Shown here: one piece after another, positions 5,399-12,098 of the stretch
How the letters are laid out: every line of letters starts with the position of its first letter
Position numbering within the stretch: position 1 is the stretch's first letter
From: a virus
Virus record (IMG/VR): IMGVR_UViG_3300030041_000237
Location: 1 to 30,055 of that record
Length of the DNA: 30,055 nt
Reading direction: 5' to 3' (one strand)
Notes under the pieces: generated by a model
Databases searched by the model: none
The model's input: the letters and a program-made list of their open reading frames with translations, nothing else
Told to the model about the DNA's origin: nothing
Position numbers and translations under genes: made by a program

Positions 5399-5515
5399 AT
5401 GTTAAAGTTCTTAAAGAAGTTAGCTGTCTTTATTACAACTGAGGTATTTGCTCATATTGTTATTGCGTTTCTTATTTCTTTAGTTCCAGAATGTGCATTT
5501 CTTGCAGGGATGTAA
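5399..5515 (+). CDS. Tiny membrane protein
   Basis: 38 residues, start 7 bases after GGGAGGG. A basic amphipathic start (MLKFLKKLAVF) leads into a hydrophobic helix at about 16-29 (VFAHIVIAFLISLV). It is the last protein gene before the second tRNA cluster. Not recognised. Confidence 0.45.
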   Translation: MLKFLKKLAVFITTEVFAHIVIAFLISLVPECAFLAGM

Positions 5516-5522
5516 CAAATGA

Positions 5523-5599
5523 CTCGTCGTGTCCGAGTGGTCTAAGGAGGATGTCTGCAAAACATCATATCGGCAGTTCGAATCTGCCCGACGAGTCCA
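5523..5599 (+). tRNA. tRNA-Cys (GCA), CCA encoded
   Basis: Acceptor CTCGTCG/CGACGAG (5523-5529/5589-5595) pairs perfectly, anticodon stem GATGT/ACATC encloses CTGCAAA with anticodon GCA, and the T arm is GGCAG-TTCGAAT-CTGCC. Discriminator T5596 is the Cys identity base and CCA follows at 5597-5599. First of four tRNA-like genes separated by 3-25 bases. Confidence 0.88.
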
Positions 5600-5603
5600 A
5601 TAT

Positions 5604-5678
5604 GCCGGTATAGCTCAATGATAGAGCTACGGTTCCGTCAACCGTAGGTTGGTGGTTTGAATCCACTCATCGGCTCCA
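5604..5678 (+). tRNA. tRNA with odd anticodon loop (CGT, Thr by position)
   Basis: Acceptor GCCGGT/ATCGGC plus one A-C mismatch, D stem GCTC/GAGC, anticodon stem ACGGT/ACCGT, five-base variable loop, T arm GGTGG-TTTGAAT-CCACT, discriminator T and CCA (5676-5678). The loop is TCCGTCA, so position 33 is C, not the near-universal U, and position 37 is a pyrimidine. Read by position the anticodon is CGT (Thr). The five loop bases can also close to GGTT/AACC. Function is uncertain. Confidence 0.65.
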
Positions 5679-5703
5679 TATTCCTTACAATTATGTGAAA
5701 GAC

Positions 5704-5778
5704 GCTGCTGTAGCTCAAAGGCAGAGCAGAGGTTTTGTAAACCTAAGGTTGGAGGTTCGACTCCTCTCAGCAGCTCCA
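5704..5778 (+). tRNA. tRNA-Thr (TGT), CCA encoded
   Basis: Acceptor GCTGCTG/CAGCAGC (5704-5710/5768-5774), D stem GCTC/GAGC, anticodon loop TTTGTAA with anticodon TGT, T arm GGAGG-TTCGACT-CCTCT, discriminator T5775 and CCA at 5776-5778. The outermost anticodon-stem pair is a G-A mismatch. Confidence 0.85.
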
Positions 5779-5781
5779 TAC

Positions 5782-5857
5782 GGGCCTTTAGCTCAGCGAT
5801 TAGAGCAACGTGCTCATAACGCGATGGTCATAGGTTTGAATCCTATAAGGCTCACCA
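5782..5857 (+). tRNA. tRNA-Met (CAT), CCA encoded
   Basis: Acceptor GGGCCTT/AAGGCTC (5782-5788/5847-5853), D stem GCTC/GAGC, anticodon loop CTCATAA with anticodon CAT, T arm ATAGG-TTTGAAT-CCTAT, discriminator A and CCA (5855-5857). CAT could also be an Ile tRNA modified to lysidine; sequence alone does not settle this. Three consecutive G-C pairs typical of initiators are absent from the anticodon stem, so it is not an initiator. Confidence 0.82.
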
Positions 5858-5884
5858 ATTACATTTTATGACAAGGAGAATAAT

Positions 5885-6259
5885 ATGTTAGATTTTGCTA
5901 TCAGTCCTCTTGATGAAGTAAAACAGGTAATTGATGAATTATATCCAGATTTAGAGTTTATGGTAGTTTATGATCCTATGATTGAAGCAGATGTATCAGC
6001 ATATGCCGTGGTCAAAGAAGATAAGTATGTTGTTGCTCTAAGTGCAGAAATTGAATATATGAAGATACCCGATACAATCGTTGGAGCAATAGCAAACATA
6101 ATTGCAAAGTATGAAAACGTATCCGAAGAAGATGTAGCAGATCGCATTTTTGATAGGCTCCTTGAATTAAGTGAGAGCCTGGATGCTAAAAATGAAGCGG
6201 CAAGTCGTGCGTGGATTGATAAAAACGAAGATGAAGAAGATGAAACAGACGACGAGTGA
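5885..6259 (+). CDS. Acidic hypothetical protein, possibly a degenerate zincin-like protein
   Basis: 124 residues, start behind ACAAGGAG. The first 30 residues (ISPLDEVKQVIDELYPDLEF) lead into strands VVYDPM and VVALSAEIEYM, then IPDTIVGAIANIIAKYEN, then an acidic tail (DKNEDEEDETDDE). Small phage metalloprotease-like proteins share this order, with AHELAHVIAGYD in the place of VGAIANIIAKYE here; if that comparison holds, both zinc His residues and the catalytic Glu are lost. The comparison is from memory and uncertain. The C-terminal DE-rich tail may contact basic partners. Confidence 0.55.
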   Translation: MLDFAISPLDEVKQVIDELYPDLEFMVVYDPMIEADVSAYAVVKEDKYVVALSAEIEYMKIPDTIVGAIANIIAKYENVSEEDVADRIFDRLLELSESLDAKNEAASRAWIDKNEDEEDETDDE

Positions 6260-6354
6260 TGATAAGGTATTTAGAGAAATAATCTTAAAGTTACCAGGGG
6301 CGAGGATGGTGTTCTTGTCTGTGGAATACCAATTATAGGGGTCATGATAATATT

Positions 6355-7056
6355 ATGGGACTAATTGATATAACAGGACAAAAATTTGGAAGATTAACAG
6401 TAATTGGATTTCATAAAAGAAAGAAACATTATAATTATATTTGGGAATGTAAATGTGATTGCGGAAATACATCCTATATTAGTAGTGGTGCTTTAAAAAG
6501 CGGTAAAACCAAATCGTGCGGTTGTTTGCAAAAAGAAAAAATGTCTCAAAACAGGCAACGTAATTTATTTATATTAGCCAAGACATACGGAATCGGGATT
6601 ACGACTGACAATAGAATATTCTATTTTGATTTAGAAGATTATGATAAAATCAAGGATCATTGTTGGAGTTTCCGTGGAGATTATCTTGTAGCTAATATAA
6701 ATAATAGACCAGTTTTAATGCATCGTTTTATGTTAGGATTAATAGACAGAAGGCAATTTGTTGATCATATTAACCATAAGGGATATGACAACAGAAGAAG
6801 TAATCTTAGGGTGTGTACTAACTCTCAAAACAATTTTAACAGGAAGCTTGAAAAAACAAATACATCTGGAATAAAAGGAGTCTCATTCAATAAAAAAACA
6901 AATAAGTGGTTTGCATATATTGGGGTTAACAATAAAAGAATTAGGCTTGGAAATTATGTAAATTTAAAAGATGCCGTTGACGCTCGATTGACAGCAGAGG
7001 AGAAATACTTTGGAGAATTTGCTTACAAATATGACATAAAGGGGAATATATTTTAA
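6355..7056 (+). CDS. HNH homing endonuclease with AP2 domain
   Basis: 233 residues in three parts: a Cys-rich N-terminal module with CKCDC and CGCL (about 32-60), an HNH nuclease core with MHRFM, VDHINHKGYDNRRSNL and NSQNN (about 120-165), and a C-terminal AP2-like DNA-binding domain (SGIKGVSFNKKTNKW, then LGNYVNLKDAVDAR). These enzymes cut specific DNA and spread by gene conversion between phage genomes. It sits alone between an unknown gene and the DNA ligase gene, not in an intron. Its last codon overlaps the ligase start (TAATG), and its final codons supply the ligase SD, so it fits its place exactly. AT- and Lys-rich relative to neighbours. Confidence 0.87.
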   Translation: MGLIDITGQKFGRLTVIGFHKRKKHYNYIWECKCDCGNTSYISSGALKSGKTKSCGCLQKEKMSQNRQRNLFILAKTYGIGITTDNRIFYFDLEDYDKIKDHCWSFRGDYLVANINNRPVLMHRFMLGLIDRRQFVDHINHKGYDNRRSNLRVCTNSQNNFNRKLEKTNTSGIKGVSFNKKTNKWFAYIGVNNKRIRLGNYVNLKDAVDARLTAEEKYFGEFAYKYDIKGNIF

Positions 7057-8180
7057 TGTATGGCACCGCATTAGAAATACCAGCAATGAAAATTAGCAAG
7101 TTGCCTAAAGGAAAAGAATATATGAGAAAACGAGTTTGTAATAGCGGAGAATATGTGGCGCAAATTAAGAAAGATGGAGCGCTTTATATTTTTGAAAAGG
7201 ATTCAGAAGGTAAGTGTTGGTTATTTTCCCGGATTCTGTCAGTTAAGACAGGGCATTTAACAGAGAAGAGTTCAAGTGTTCCGCACATTGTTGAAGCACT
7301 AAAAAATATCCCCAATGGAACAATTCTGATTGGGGAAATTTATTATCCAGGTGGATGCAGTAATGATGTGACATCCGTAATGGGGTGTCTTCCCGAAAAG
7401 GCGGTAGAAAAACAAAAAGATAAGCCATTGCATTATTATATTCATGACATGATTTATCTTAATGGTGAGTCCCTAATGGATAAGGGATTTGGTGTTAGGC
7501 ATTATGAGTTATGGAAAATGTTATATGACAATAAGTTGTTAGTTAGTATTCCGCAGGTTGAATTTGCTCAGGTATACTCTGCTGATGAATGGGATTTAGA
7601 AAAGCTTATTGATGATCTAATTGAAGGTGGCGAAGAGGGAGTAGTCCTCAAGCGCAGAGATGGAAAATATTTTCCTGACAAACGCCCTGCTTGGGTGACA
7701 TTAAAATTCAAGCGTGAAGATGAAGCAGATGTTATCTGTATGGGGTATGATCCGCCTAACAAGATCCATGTAGGAACTGGAGATGGCGAGGATCTCACTG
7801 ATTGGAACTACTGGGAGCTTACCGAAGCACAGCCGGGAGAAAAGAGCATCTATATGGATGGTCGTCCTGATTGTCCTGAGGATTTCTTTGTTCCGGTCAC
7901 AAAGGCTTATGCAATGGGATGGATTGGTTCGATTAAGTTTGGGGCGTTCAGGAAAAAGATTGGAGAATTTTATGTTCTTGGAGAAATAGGAACGGTATCT
8001 TCTGGACTTACTGAAGAACTATTGGAACAGATTAAAAATAATCCAGATGACTTTATCGGCAAGCCAATGAAAGTTAGTTGTATGCAGACATTTGGAGGGG
8101 CACTCCGTCATCCGGCTCTGGTTGGCTTTAGGGATGATATTGACCCGAAGGATTGTACTTGGGAGAAGATATTCGAATAG
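7056..8180 (+). CDS. ATP-dependent DNA ligase
   Basis: 374 residues. The nucleotidyltransferase motifs are in order: motif I KKDG (38-41, Lys38 takes the AMP), motif III GEIYYPGG (93-100), motif IV EEGVVLK (193-199) and motif V TLKFK (215-219). A C-terminal domain of about 150 residues follows and has the Gly- and Phe-rich features of an OB-fold. It seals nicks in duplex DNA during replication and repair, using ATP and Mg. The start overlaps the HNH gene stop by one base and uses AAAGGGG at the end of that gene. Neighbours fit a DNA replication and recombination block. Confidence 0.85.
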   Translation: MYGTALEIPAMKISKLPKGKEYMRKRVCNSGEYVAQIKKDGALYIFEKDSEGKCWLFSRILSVKTGHLTEKSSSVPHIVEALKNIPNGTILIGEIYYPGGCSNDVTSVMGCLPEKAVEKQKDKPLHYYIHDMIYLNGESLMDKGFGVRHYELWKMLYDNKLLVSIPQVEFAQVYSADEWDLEKLIDDLIEGGEEGVVLKRRDGKYFPDKRPAWVTLKFKREDEADVICMGYDPPNKIHVGTGDGEDLTDWNYWELTEAQPGEKSIYMDGRPDCPEDFFVPVTKAYAMGWIGSIKFGAFRKKIGEFYVLGEIGTVSSGLTEELLEQIKNNPDDFIGKPMKVSCMQTFGGALRHPALVGFRDDIDPKDCTWEKIFE

Positions 8181-8190
8181 GAGTGACTAG

Positions 8191-8364
8191 ATGAAAGTAA
8201 TGATAACTAAATTTAGTCTTATTGGTAAGGCGGCAGGAAAAGAAGAAGAAGCAATGGTGAACATTTCAGTACCAGAGATATATGATGGAGAATATGTTTT
8301 TTTTGATAATGGAGTTACTGGTTTTAAAATACCGATAGAAGTTTTTAAAGGAATACTTTCTTAA
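8191..8364 (+). CDS. Hypothetical small protein
   Basis: 57 residues, start 5 bases after AGGAGTGA, 10 bases beyond the ligase stop, so it is probably in the same operon. It reads as a beta-rich domain (MKVMITKFSLIG, VFFDNGVTGFKIPI) without Cys. Not recognised. Confidence 0.5.
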   Translation: MKVMITKFSLIGKAAGKEEEAMVNISVPEIYDGEYVFFDNGVTGFKIPIEVFKGILS

Positions 8365-8376
8365 GCGAGGGCAAAG

Positions 8377-8532
8377 ATGATTGAGAAAATTAAACCGATA
8401 GAGATTAAAGATACTGTTACTAATATGGTACAAATTGCAATGCTTGATAAATTAGAAGAAATGATTAGTAAGATGAATGAGCTTATTGCTCATAGTAATT
8501 CAGTCGAGTTTAGGAATATGCTTTATAAATAA
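8377..8532 (+). CDS. Hypothetical small helical protein
   Basis: 51 residues; start behind GCGAGGGC. The middle is a heptad-like helix (LDKLEEMISKMNELIAHS), so it may form a coiled coil dimer. Part of the ligase-to-ThyX-like gene string. Not recognised. Confidence 0.45.
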   Translation: MIEKIKPIEIKDTVTNMVQIAMLDKLEEMISKMNELIAHSNSVEFRNMLYK

Positions 8533-8550
8533 TATATTAGGGGTGATGTT

Positions 8551-8745
8551 ATGATTTTATGTAAGGAAACAAATAAGAAGGTTATGGCTTGTGAGTGCTG
8601 TGTTTGTTCTCATGCCAACAAGGAACGGGTAGATAGAGATGGGATTGTGGACTGTGTTTTCCCTCATACGATTAAGGTAGATAAAAACCAGCAGAGGGAT
8701 TACGGCAGAAGAAAGGGTGGCAAGGATGCACGTAGTATTTCTTAA
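8551..8745 (+). CDS. Cys-rich hypothetical protein
   Basis: 64 residues, start behind AGGGGTGAT. Contains C4, then CECCVC (14-19), CVF at about 35 and a basic tail (RRKGGKDAR). The spacing suggests one metal site. The 3' end overlaps the ThyX-like gene. Not recognised. Confidence 0.5.
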   Translation: MILCKETNKKVMACECCVCSHANKERVDRDGIVDCVFPHTIKVDKNQQRDYGRRKGGKDARSIS

Positions 8746-9331
8746 TTCAAAAGGGACTTGGCGTGATATCGCTGACTCAGCTAGGACTACGATTGGATTA
8801 GATCCTAAGAGTGGAGAAGTCCCTCCATCGTGGAGAAGACGGATGCTCTTATGTGAACATTCTCCAATACGCCAACTTCTATTAAAGTGGAAGTGGGTAG
8901 ATTTAAAGTCCTGGGTCAGTGTTCATTTTGTAAGACATCATGAAGGAATACAGCACTGGGTAAAAACTGCTCGTACAGATCGCACAGGTTATGAAGGTAG
9001 TAGAGATGATTTATCACAGGGAAATTTAGTTATCCATGAGTGTGAGGCTAATGCACAGGCTATCATAAACATTTCTCGTAAACGATTGTGTAGGCAGGCT
9101 TCCCCAGAAACTAGAGAGGCATGGCGAGCATTTTTAGAATCGTTCAAATATATTGAGCCAGAGTTATATCGTGTATGTGTTCCAGAGTGTGTTTACAGAA
9201 ATGGATTATGTCCAGAATACAGAACATGCGGATATAGCTTAACGGATGAATTTAAAGGAGAACTCAATGAGTATCTGGGTGATATGTATGGGAGAACTAT
9301 TCAATCTCAATATAGTGAAATTATTCATTGA
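8726..9331 (+). CDS. FAD-dependent thymidylate synthase-like protein (ThyX-related)
   Basis: 201 residues from the ATG at 8726; an in-frame GTG at 8717 is possible but has no good SD. The stretch CEHSPIRQLLLKWKW, then VHFVRHHEGIQHWVKTAR, matches the ThyX core, where the family motif RHRxxS usually binds FAD and dUMP; here it is RHHEGIQ. A C-terminal ISRKRLCRQASPETREAW helix fits the ThyX layout. The enzyme would make dTMP from dUMP with methylenetetrahydrofolate and NADPH. The changed motif makes activity uncertain, and it may be a divergent family with another role. It overlaps the preceding gene by 20 bases. Confidence 0.62.
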   Translation: MHVVFLNSKGTWRDIADSARTTIGLDPKSGEVPPSWRRRMLLCEHSPIRQLLLKWKWVDLKSWVSVHFVRHHEGIQHWVKTARTDRTGYEGSRDDLSQGNLVIHECEANAQAIINISRKRLCRQASPETREAWRAFLESFKYIEPELYRVCVPECVYRNGLCPEYRTCGYSLTDEFKGELNEYLGDMYGRTIQSQYSEIIH

Positions 9332-9356
9332 CAAGTGGTATAAGATATGGTATAAT
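9328..9356 (+). promoter_or_regulatory. Strong promoter before the recombination genes
   Basis: TTGACA (9328-9333), 17 bases, TATAAT (9351-9356), preceded by TGG for an extended -10. The spacer block TATAAGATATG is identical to that in the promoter at 41. The -35 overlaps the end of the ThyX-like gene. Two further CTTATAA motifs lie at 9393 and 9405, the second just before the SD of the next gene. Confidence 0.82.
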
Positions 9357-9427
9357 ATATACATGAGGGAGAGCTTTTTTATTTCTCAATAACTTATAAC
9401 ACGACTTATAATATGGAGGCTATTAAT

Positions 9428-9703
9428 ATGGATTTAGAGATTGTGTGGCGTGATTGCTTCTCTCTGGTATATGGCAAGTGCTCGACCATGACAGAAGAAC
9501 AGTTTGTAGAGCTTGTGAAGGCTCAGGCAAGAAGATTGGGACTGGAGATTCCAGAGTGTATAGCTGATACGTGTGTCGGAGTACAGTCTATGCTTTATTC
9601 GATTGATGATATTGATGCAGAGACTATAACTCCCTTGTCTGCATCAGGCATTACAATTGAAGATTATTGGGTAATTGACTTTGAAGACTGCGAATTCTTT
9701 TAA
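9428..9703 (+). CDS. Hypothetical acidic protein
   Basis: 91 residues, start 8 bases after GGAGG (9415-9419); an upstream in-frame ATG at 9413 overlaps that SD. N-terminal VWRDCFSLVYGKCSTMTEEQF, then helices and an acidic end DYWVIDFEDCEFF. Six Cys residues. First gene behind the strong promoter at 9328. Not recognised. Confidence 0.55.
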   Translation: MDLEIVWRDCFSLVYGKCSTMTEEQFVELVKAQARRLGLEIPECIADTCVGVQSMLYSIDDIDAETITPLSASGITIEDYWVIDFEDCEFF

Positions 9704-9714
9704 GGGTGAACGGA

Positions 9715-9930
9715 ATGGACATTGACGATACCATTGCAAGCGGGTATAAGCAATTTGCAATTAATCTTATTGAAGAACTAGATATTGCATTAACAACTTA
9801 TTATATCGCAAGAAAGATGGTAATGAAACCACAGACAGATGATGAACTCAGATATGCTAAGGGAGTATCTGATGGGATTAAAGAATGTATTAATCTAATT
9901 CAAGAAGCAAAAAAAAGAATGGAGATGTAA
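9715..9930 (+). CDS. Hypothetical small helical protein
   Basis: 71 residues from the ATG at 9715 behind AAGGGTGA; GTG 9706 is in frame but sits inside that SD. Long helices (FAINLIEELDIALTTYYIARKMV, then KGVSDGIKECINLIQEAKKRM split by a polar turn). Four bases before the start of the Rad52-like gene, so probably in the same operon. Not recognised. Confidence 0.5.
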   Translation: MDIDDTIASGYKQFAINLIEELDIALTTYYIARKMVMKPQTDDELRYAKGVSDGIKECINLIQEAKKRMEM

Positions 9931-9933
9931 TCT

Positions 9934-10746
9934 TTGGACAATATTTTAACGGCTGATAATCTTAACAGTTTATACGAGAAATTAGCAGAACCTTTGGCAC
10001 CAGAAGCAATTCAGTTTGCAGAGACAAGGGCATATAAGGGCTATGACAGCACTGGATATTCGTATCAAATGGTATGTAATAGAATGAATGAGGTTTTAGG
10101 TATTTCTCATTGGAGGATAATACATGAAATCCTAAACAAAGAGTCAACTGGGAAGCTAATTGACGTTACTATTCATTTATCTATTCAAATCGGTAATTGG
10201 AGATTATTAGATAATGGAGAATCAATTTTTGAAGTATTAGCAGAAAGAGATTGTTATGGTGGACATCAAAGTAAATTGCTATGTGATGGACTTAAGGGCG
10301 CTTTTACAAATAGTCTGAAAAAATGTGCGGCATTGTTCGGGGCAGGTCGTCAAGCATATGAAGGGACATTGGATGATGATTTTGTAAATCCAGATGGGGT
10401 TACAGAAGGAAAGATTAACTATAGCCCATCATCATCTAGTTATTCAAAAACACCTGTAAAACAGGTTGCGCAACTACCTGTAGAAGATGCTGGTTCTAAT
10501 AATGTCGGATCTGCTGGTGTGCCTAATCCTGCGGAAGAGAAAAATGGCCCGATGCTACCTGGGCAGGAGAGATCAATTAAGCTCCTGATGGGTAATGTGA
10601 AACGCAAGAAGGATAAGGGCGAACTACAGGATCTTAATTTGGATAGCGAATACGCCAACTATGGTGTTGACAAGTGGGAAGATTTGAGTGAAGGACAAGC
10701 CGCAGAATTCTTTACTAACATTAGTGCTATTGTACGCAAAAGATAA
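9934..10746 (+). CDS. Rad52/Rad22-type single-strand annealing protein
   Basis: 270 residues, TTG start 3 bases after the previous stop, with GGAG at about 11-base spacing. Residues 1-145 match the Rad52/Rad22 fold: YSYQMVCNRMNEVLGISHWR, a substrate strand with DVTIHLSIQI, then CDGLKGAFTNSLKKCAALFG, where a conserved small-residue helix packs in the ring. A Ser-, Pro- and Asn-rich linker (about 150-205) leads to a basic C-terminal domain. Such proteins bind ssDNA and anneal complementary strands in phage recombination. The Holliday-junction-like nuclease and dNMP kinase genes follow, which fits a recombination block. Confidence 0.72.
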   Translation: MDNILTADNLNSLYEKLAEPLAPEAIQFAETRAYKGYDSTGYSYQMVCNRMNEVLGISHWRIIHEILNKESTGKLIDVTIHLSIQIGNWRLLDNGESIFEVLAERDCYGGHQSKLLCDGLKGAFTNSLKKCAALFGAGRQAYEGTLDDDFVNPDGVTEGKINYSPSSSSYSKTPVKQVAQLPVEDAGSNNVGSAGVPNPAEEKNGPMLPGQERSIKLLMGNVKRKKDKGELQDLNLDSEYANYGVDKWEDLSEGQAAEFFTNISAIVRKR

Positions 10747-10759
10747 TATGTCGATGTAG

Positions 10760-10781
10760 GAGGGAAGCTAAGTCTTCCCTC
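10760..10781 (+). other. Intergenic RNA hairpin
   Basis: GAGGGAAG (10760-10767) pairs perfectly with CTTCCCTC (10774-10781) across a six-base loop. Only a weak T-rich stretch follows, so it is more likely a message-stability or processing hairpin, or a leaky terminator, between the Rad52-like gene and the nuclease gene. Confidence 0.5.
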
Positions 10782-10797
10782 TCCATTTGTTAAGAGG

Positions 10798-11199
10798 GTG
10801 GTTGCAATCAGTAAGGAAAAGAACAAAGGGCGTGTGGGCGAGAACGAGATTTGCCGAAGGATTATGGAAAGAACACAATGCAGGGCTAAGAGAGTTGTTC
10901 TATCAGGGGCATTGATTAATTATGATCCTGATCTTTCAGATGATGTTGATATCTATTTGCCTGATGGTCAAAAGAAAAAGGGTGAAGTTAAACTTAGAAA
11001 GTCTGTATCTAAAACAGTATATGACTGGTTGAAAGTTAAAATAGATGCCGGGGTAAGTTGTATTCAATATACAGATATAGTTTACCCTGATTATCTATTT
11101 ATGAGAAAAGATAATTCACCTTGGCTTGTATGCATGACGATTGATGAGTTTTATGAGTTATTGAATAAGATTCCTGTAATTAAGGGGGACACAGCATGA
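10798..11199 (+). CDS. Holliday-junction-resolvase-like nuclease (PDDEXK)
   Basis: 133 residues from the conventional GTG at 10798, but AGAGG touches that GTG directly. An AUC at 10807, in frame and 8 bases after the SD, would give a natural start (SKEKNKGRVGENE). Acidic residues and GRVGENEICRRI, then DVDIYLPDG and GEVKLRKS (E-x-K) fit the E, D and ExK of the archaeal-Hjc-like PDDEXK family. It would cut four-way DNA junctions made by the annealing protein upstream. Overlaps the next gene by 4 bases (ATGA). Confidence 0.62.
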   Translation: MVAISKEKNKGRVGENEICRRIMERTQCRAKRVVLSGALINYDPDLSDDVDIYLPDGQKKKGEVKLRKSVSKTVYDWLKVKIDAGVSCIQYTDIVYPDYLFMRKDNSPWLVCMTIDEFYELLNKIPVIKGDTA

Positions 11200-12053
11200 C
11201 AGGTTTTATATTAGTCGGAAGGTCAGGTTCAGGTAAGGATACTGCAACGGACTATTTAATAGAGAACTATGGTTTTACTAAGACAGCCCTCGGAGAAAGC
11301 ATTTATGGTGTAGCATATAACTTCTTTGGGATGGAAGAGAAAGACATAGCGTTGCTACAGAATATTGGACAGGGATTTAGGTCTGTTGATCCAGACATCT
11401 GGATCAATGATACATGGGACAGAATTATCAATTCAACTAATGATAGATTTATAATTTCAGATTGCCGACAGCAAAATGAAATGGACTTCTTTGCTAATCA
11501 AGGATTTGTAGTAATCAAGCTTAATAGAGATAAAAATAAACGTATTGCATCTTTAAAGATAAGAGATGGTAATAAGTTTAATCGAGAAAGGCTTGAATAT
11601 GAGACAGAAAAAAGTATTGATGATTTATTGTTACCCTATGCTACATATACCATTGAGAATAATTATTCTTTAAAGGAATTATATGCAGAACTAGACATGG
11701 CAATGAACTTCTATTCAATATCAAAGACAGACAAAAAGGATGATGAAGCAATGTCAGATTTACCGAAAGATATGTTTAAGCAAATGGAAAATACAAATTT
11801 TATAAAGCAAATTCATGATAGAGAATTACTTAACACAATCAAGCAAATGTATCATCACTACAAAGTTCTTGGCGGTAAGGATAGTCTCTTTATTACTGAA
11901 CTAGGGAATCTAATCGGATATAAGGAAGAGATCCATGAGGTCATATCGGCTCCTTATACCTCAACTTGTTCTCCTAATTGTTATCCTCACGGAGGAGTAG
12001 TAAGTATGGGATCTTTAAGTGCCAACACTGAATGGACTAATAATAAGAAATAA
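11196..12053 (+). CDS. Deoxynucleoside monophosphate kinase-like protein
   Basis: 285 residues. P-loop GRSGSGKDT (8-16) starts a kinase core of about 175 residues, with DPDIWINDTWDR, a Walker-B-like FIISDCR and the base- or lid-region residues RDKNKRIASLKIRD and RERLEYETE. This fits the dNMP kinase group (T4 gp1-like) that makes dNDPs for replication. A second part (about 180-285, helices then CSPNCYPHGG) is unusual and could be a fused domain. The start codon overlaps the stop of the nuclease gene. Confidence 0.65.
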   Translation: MTGFILVGRSGSGKDTATDYLIENYGFTKTALGESIYGVAYNFFGMEEKDIALLQNIGQGFRSVDPDIWINDTWDRIINSTNDRFIISDCRQQNEMDFFANQGFVVIKLNRDKNKRIASLKIRDGNKFNRERLEYETEKSIDDLLLPYATYTIENNYSLKELYAELDMAMNFYSISKTDKKDDEAMSDLPKDMFKQMENTNFIKQIHDRELLNTIKQMYHHYKVLGGKDSLFITELGNLIGYKEEIHEVISAPYTSTCSPNCYPHGGVVSMGSLSANTEWTNNKK

Positions 12054-12098
12054 GATGTAAGGTTAAGAAATTTACCAGATTGAAGGGGTTGAAATAAT

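Noticed and set aside
6240-6338. A 32-codon ORF (MKQTTSDDKVF) in the gap before the HNH gene.
   Set aside because: Weak SD inside the previous gene and no support beyond length; left out.
6355-7056. Group I or II intron around the HNH gene.
   Set aside because: Adjacent genes are intact with their own starts and stops, so it is free-standing; the same holds for 22241-23293.
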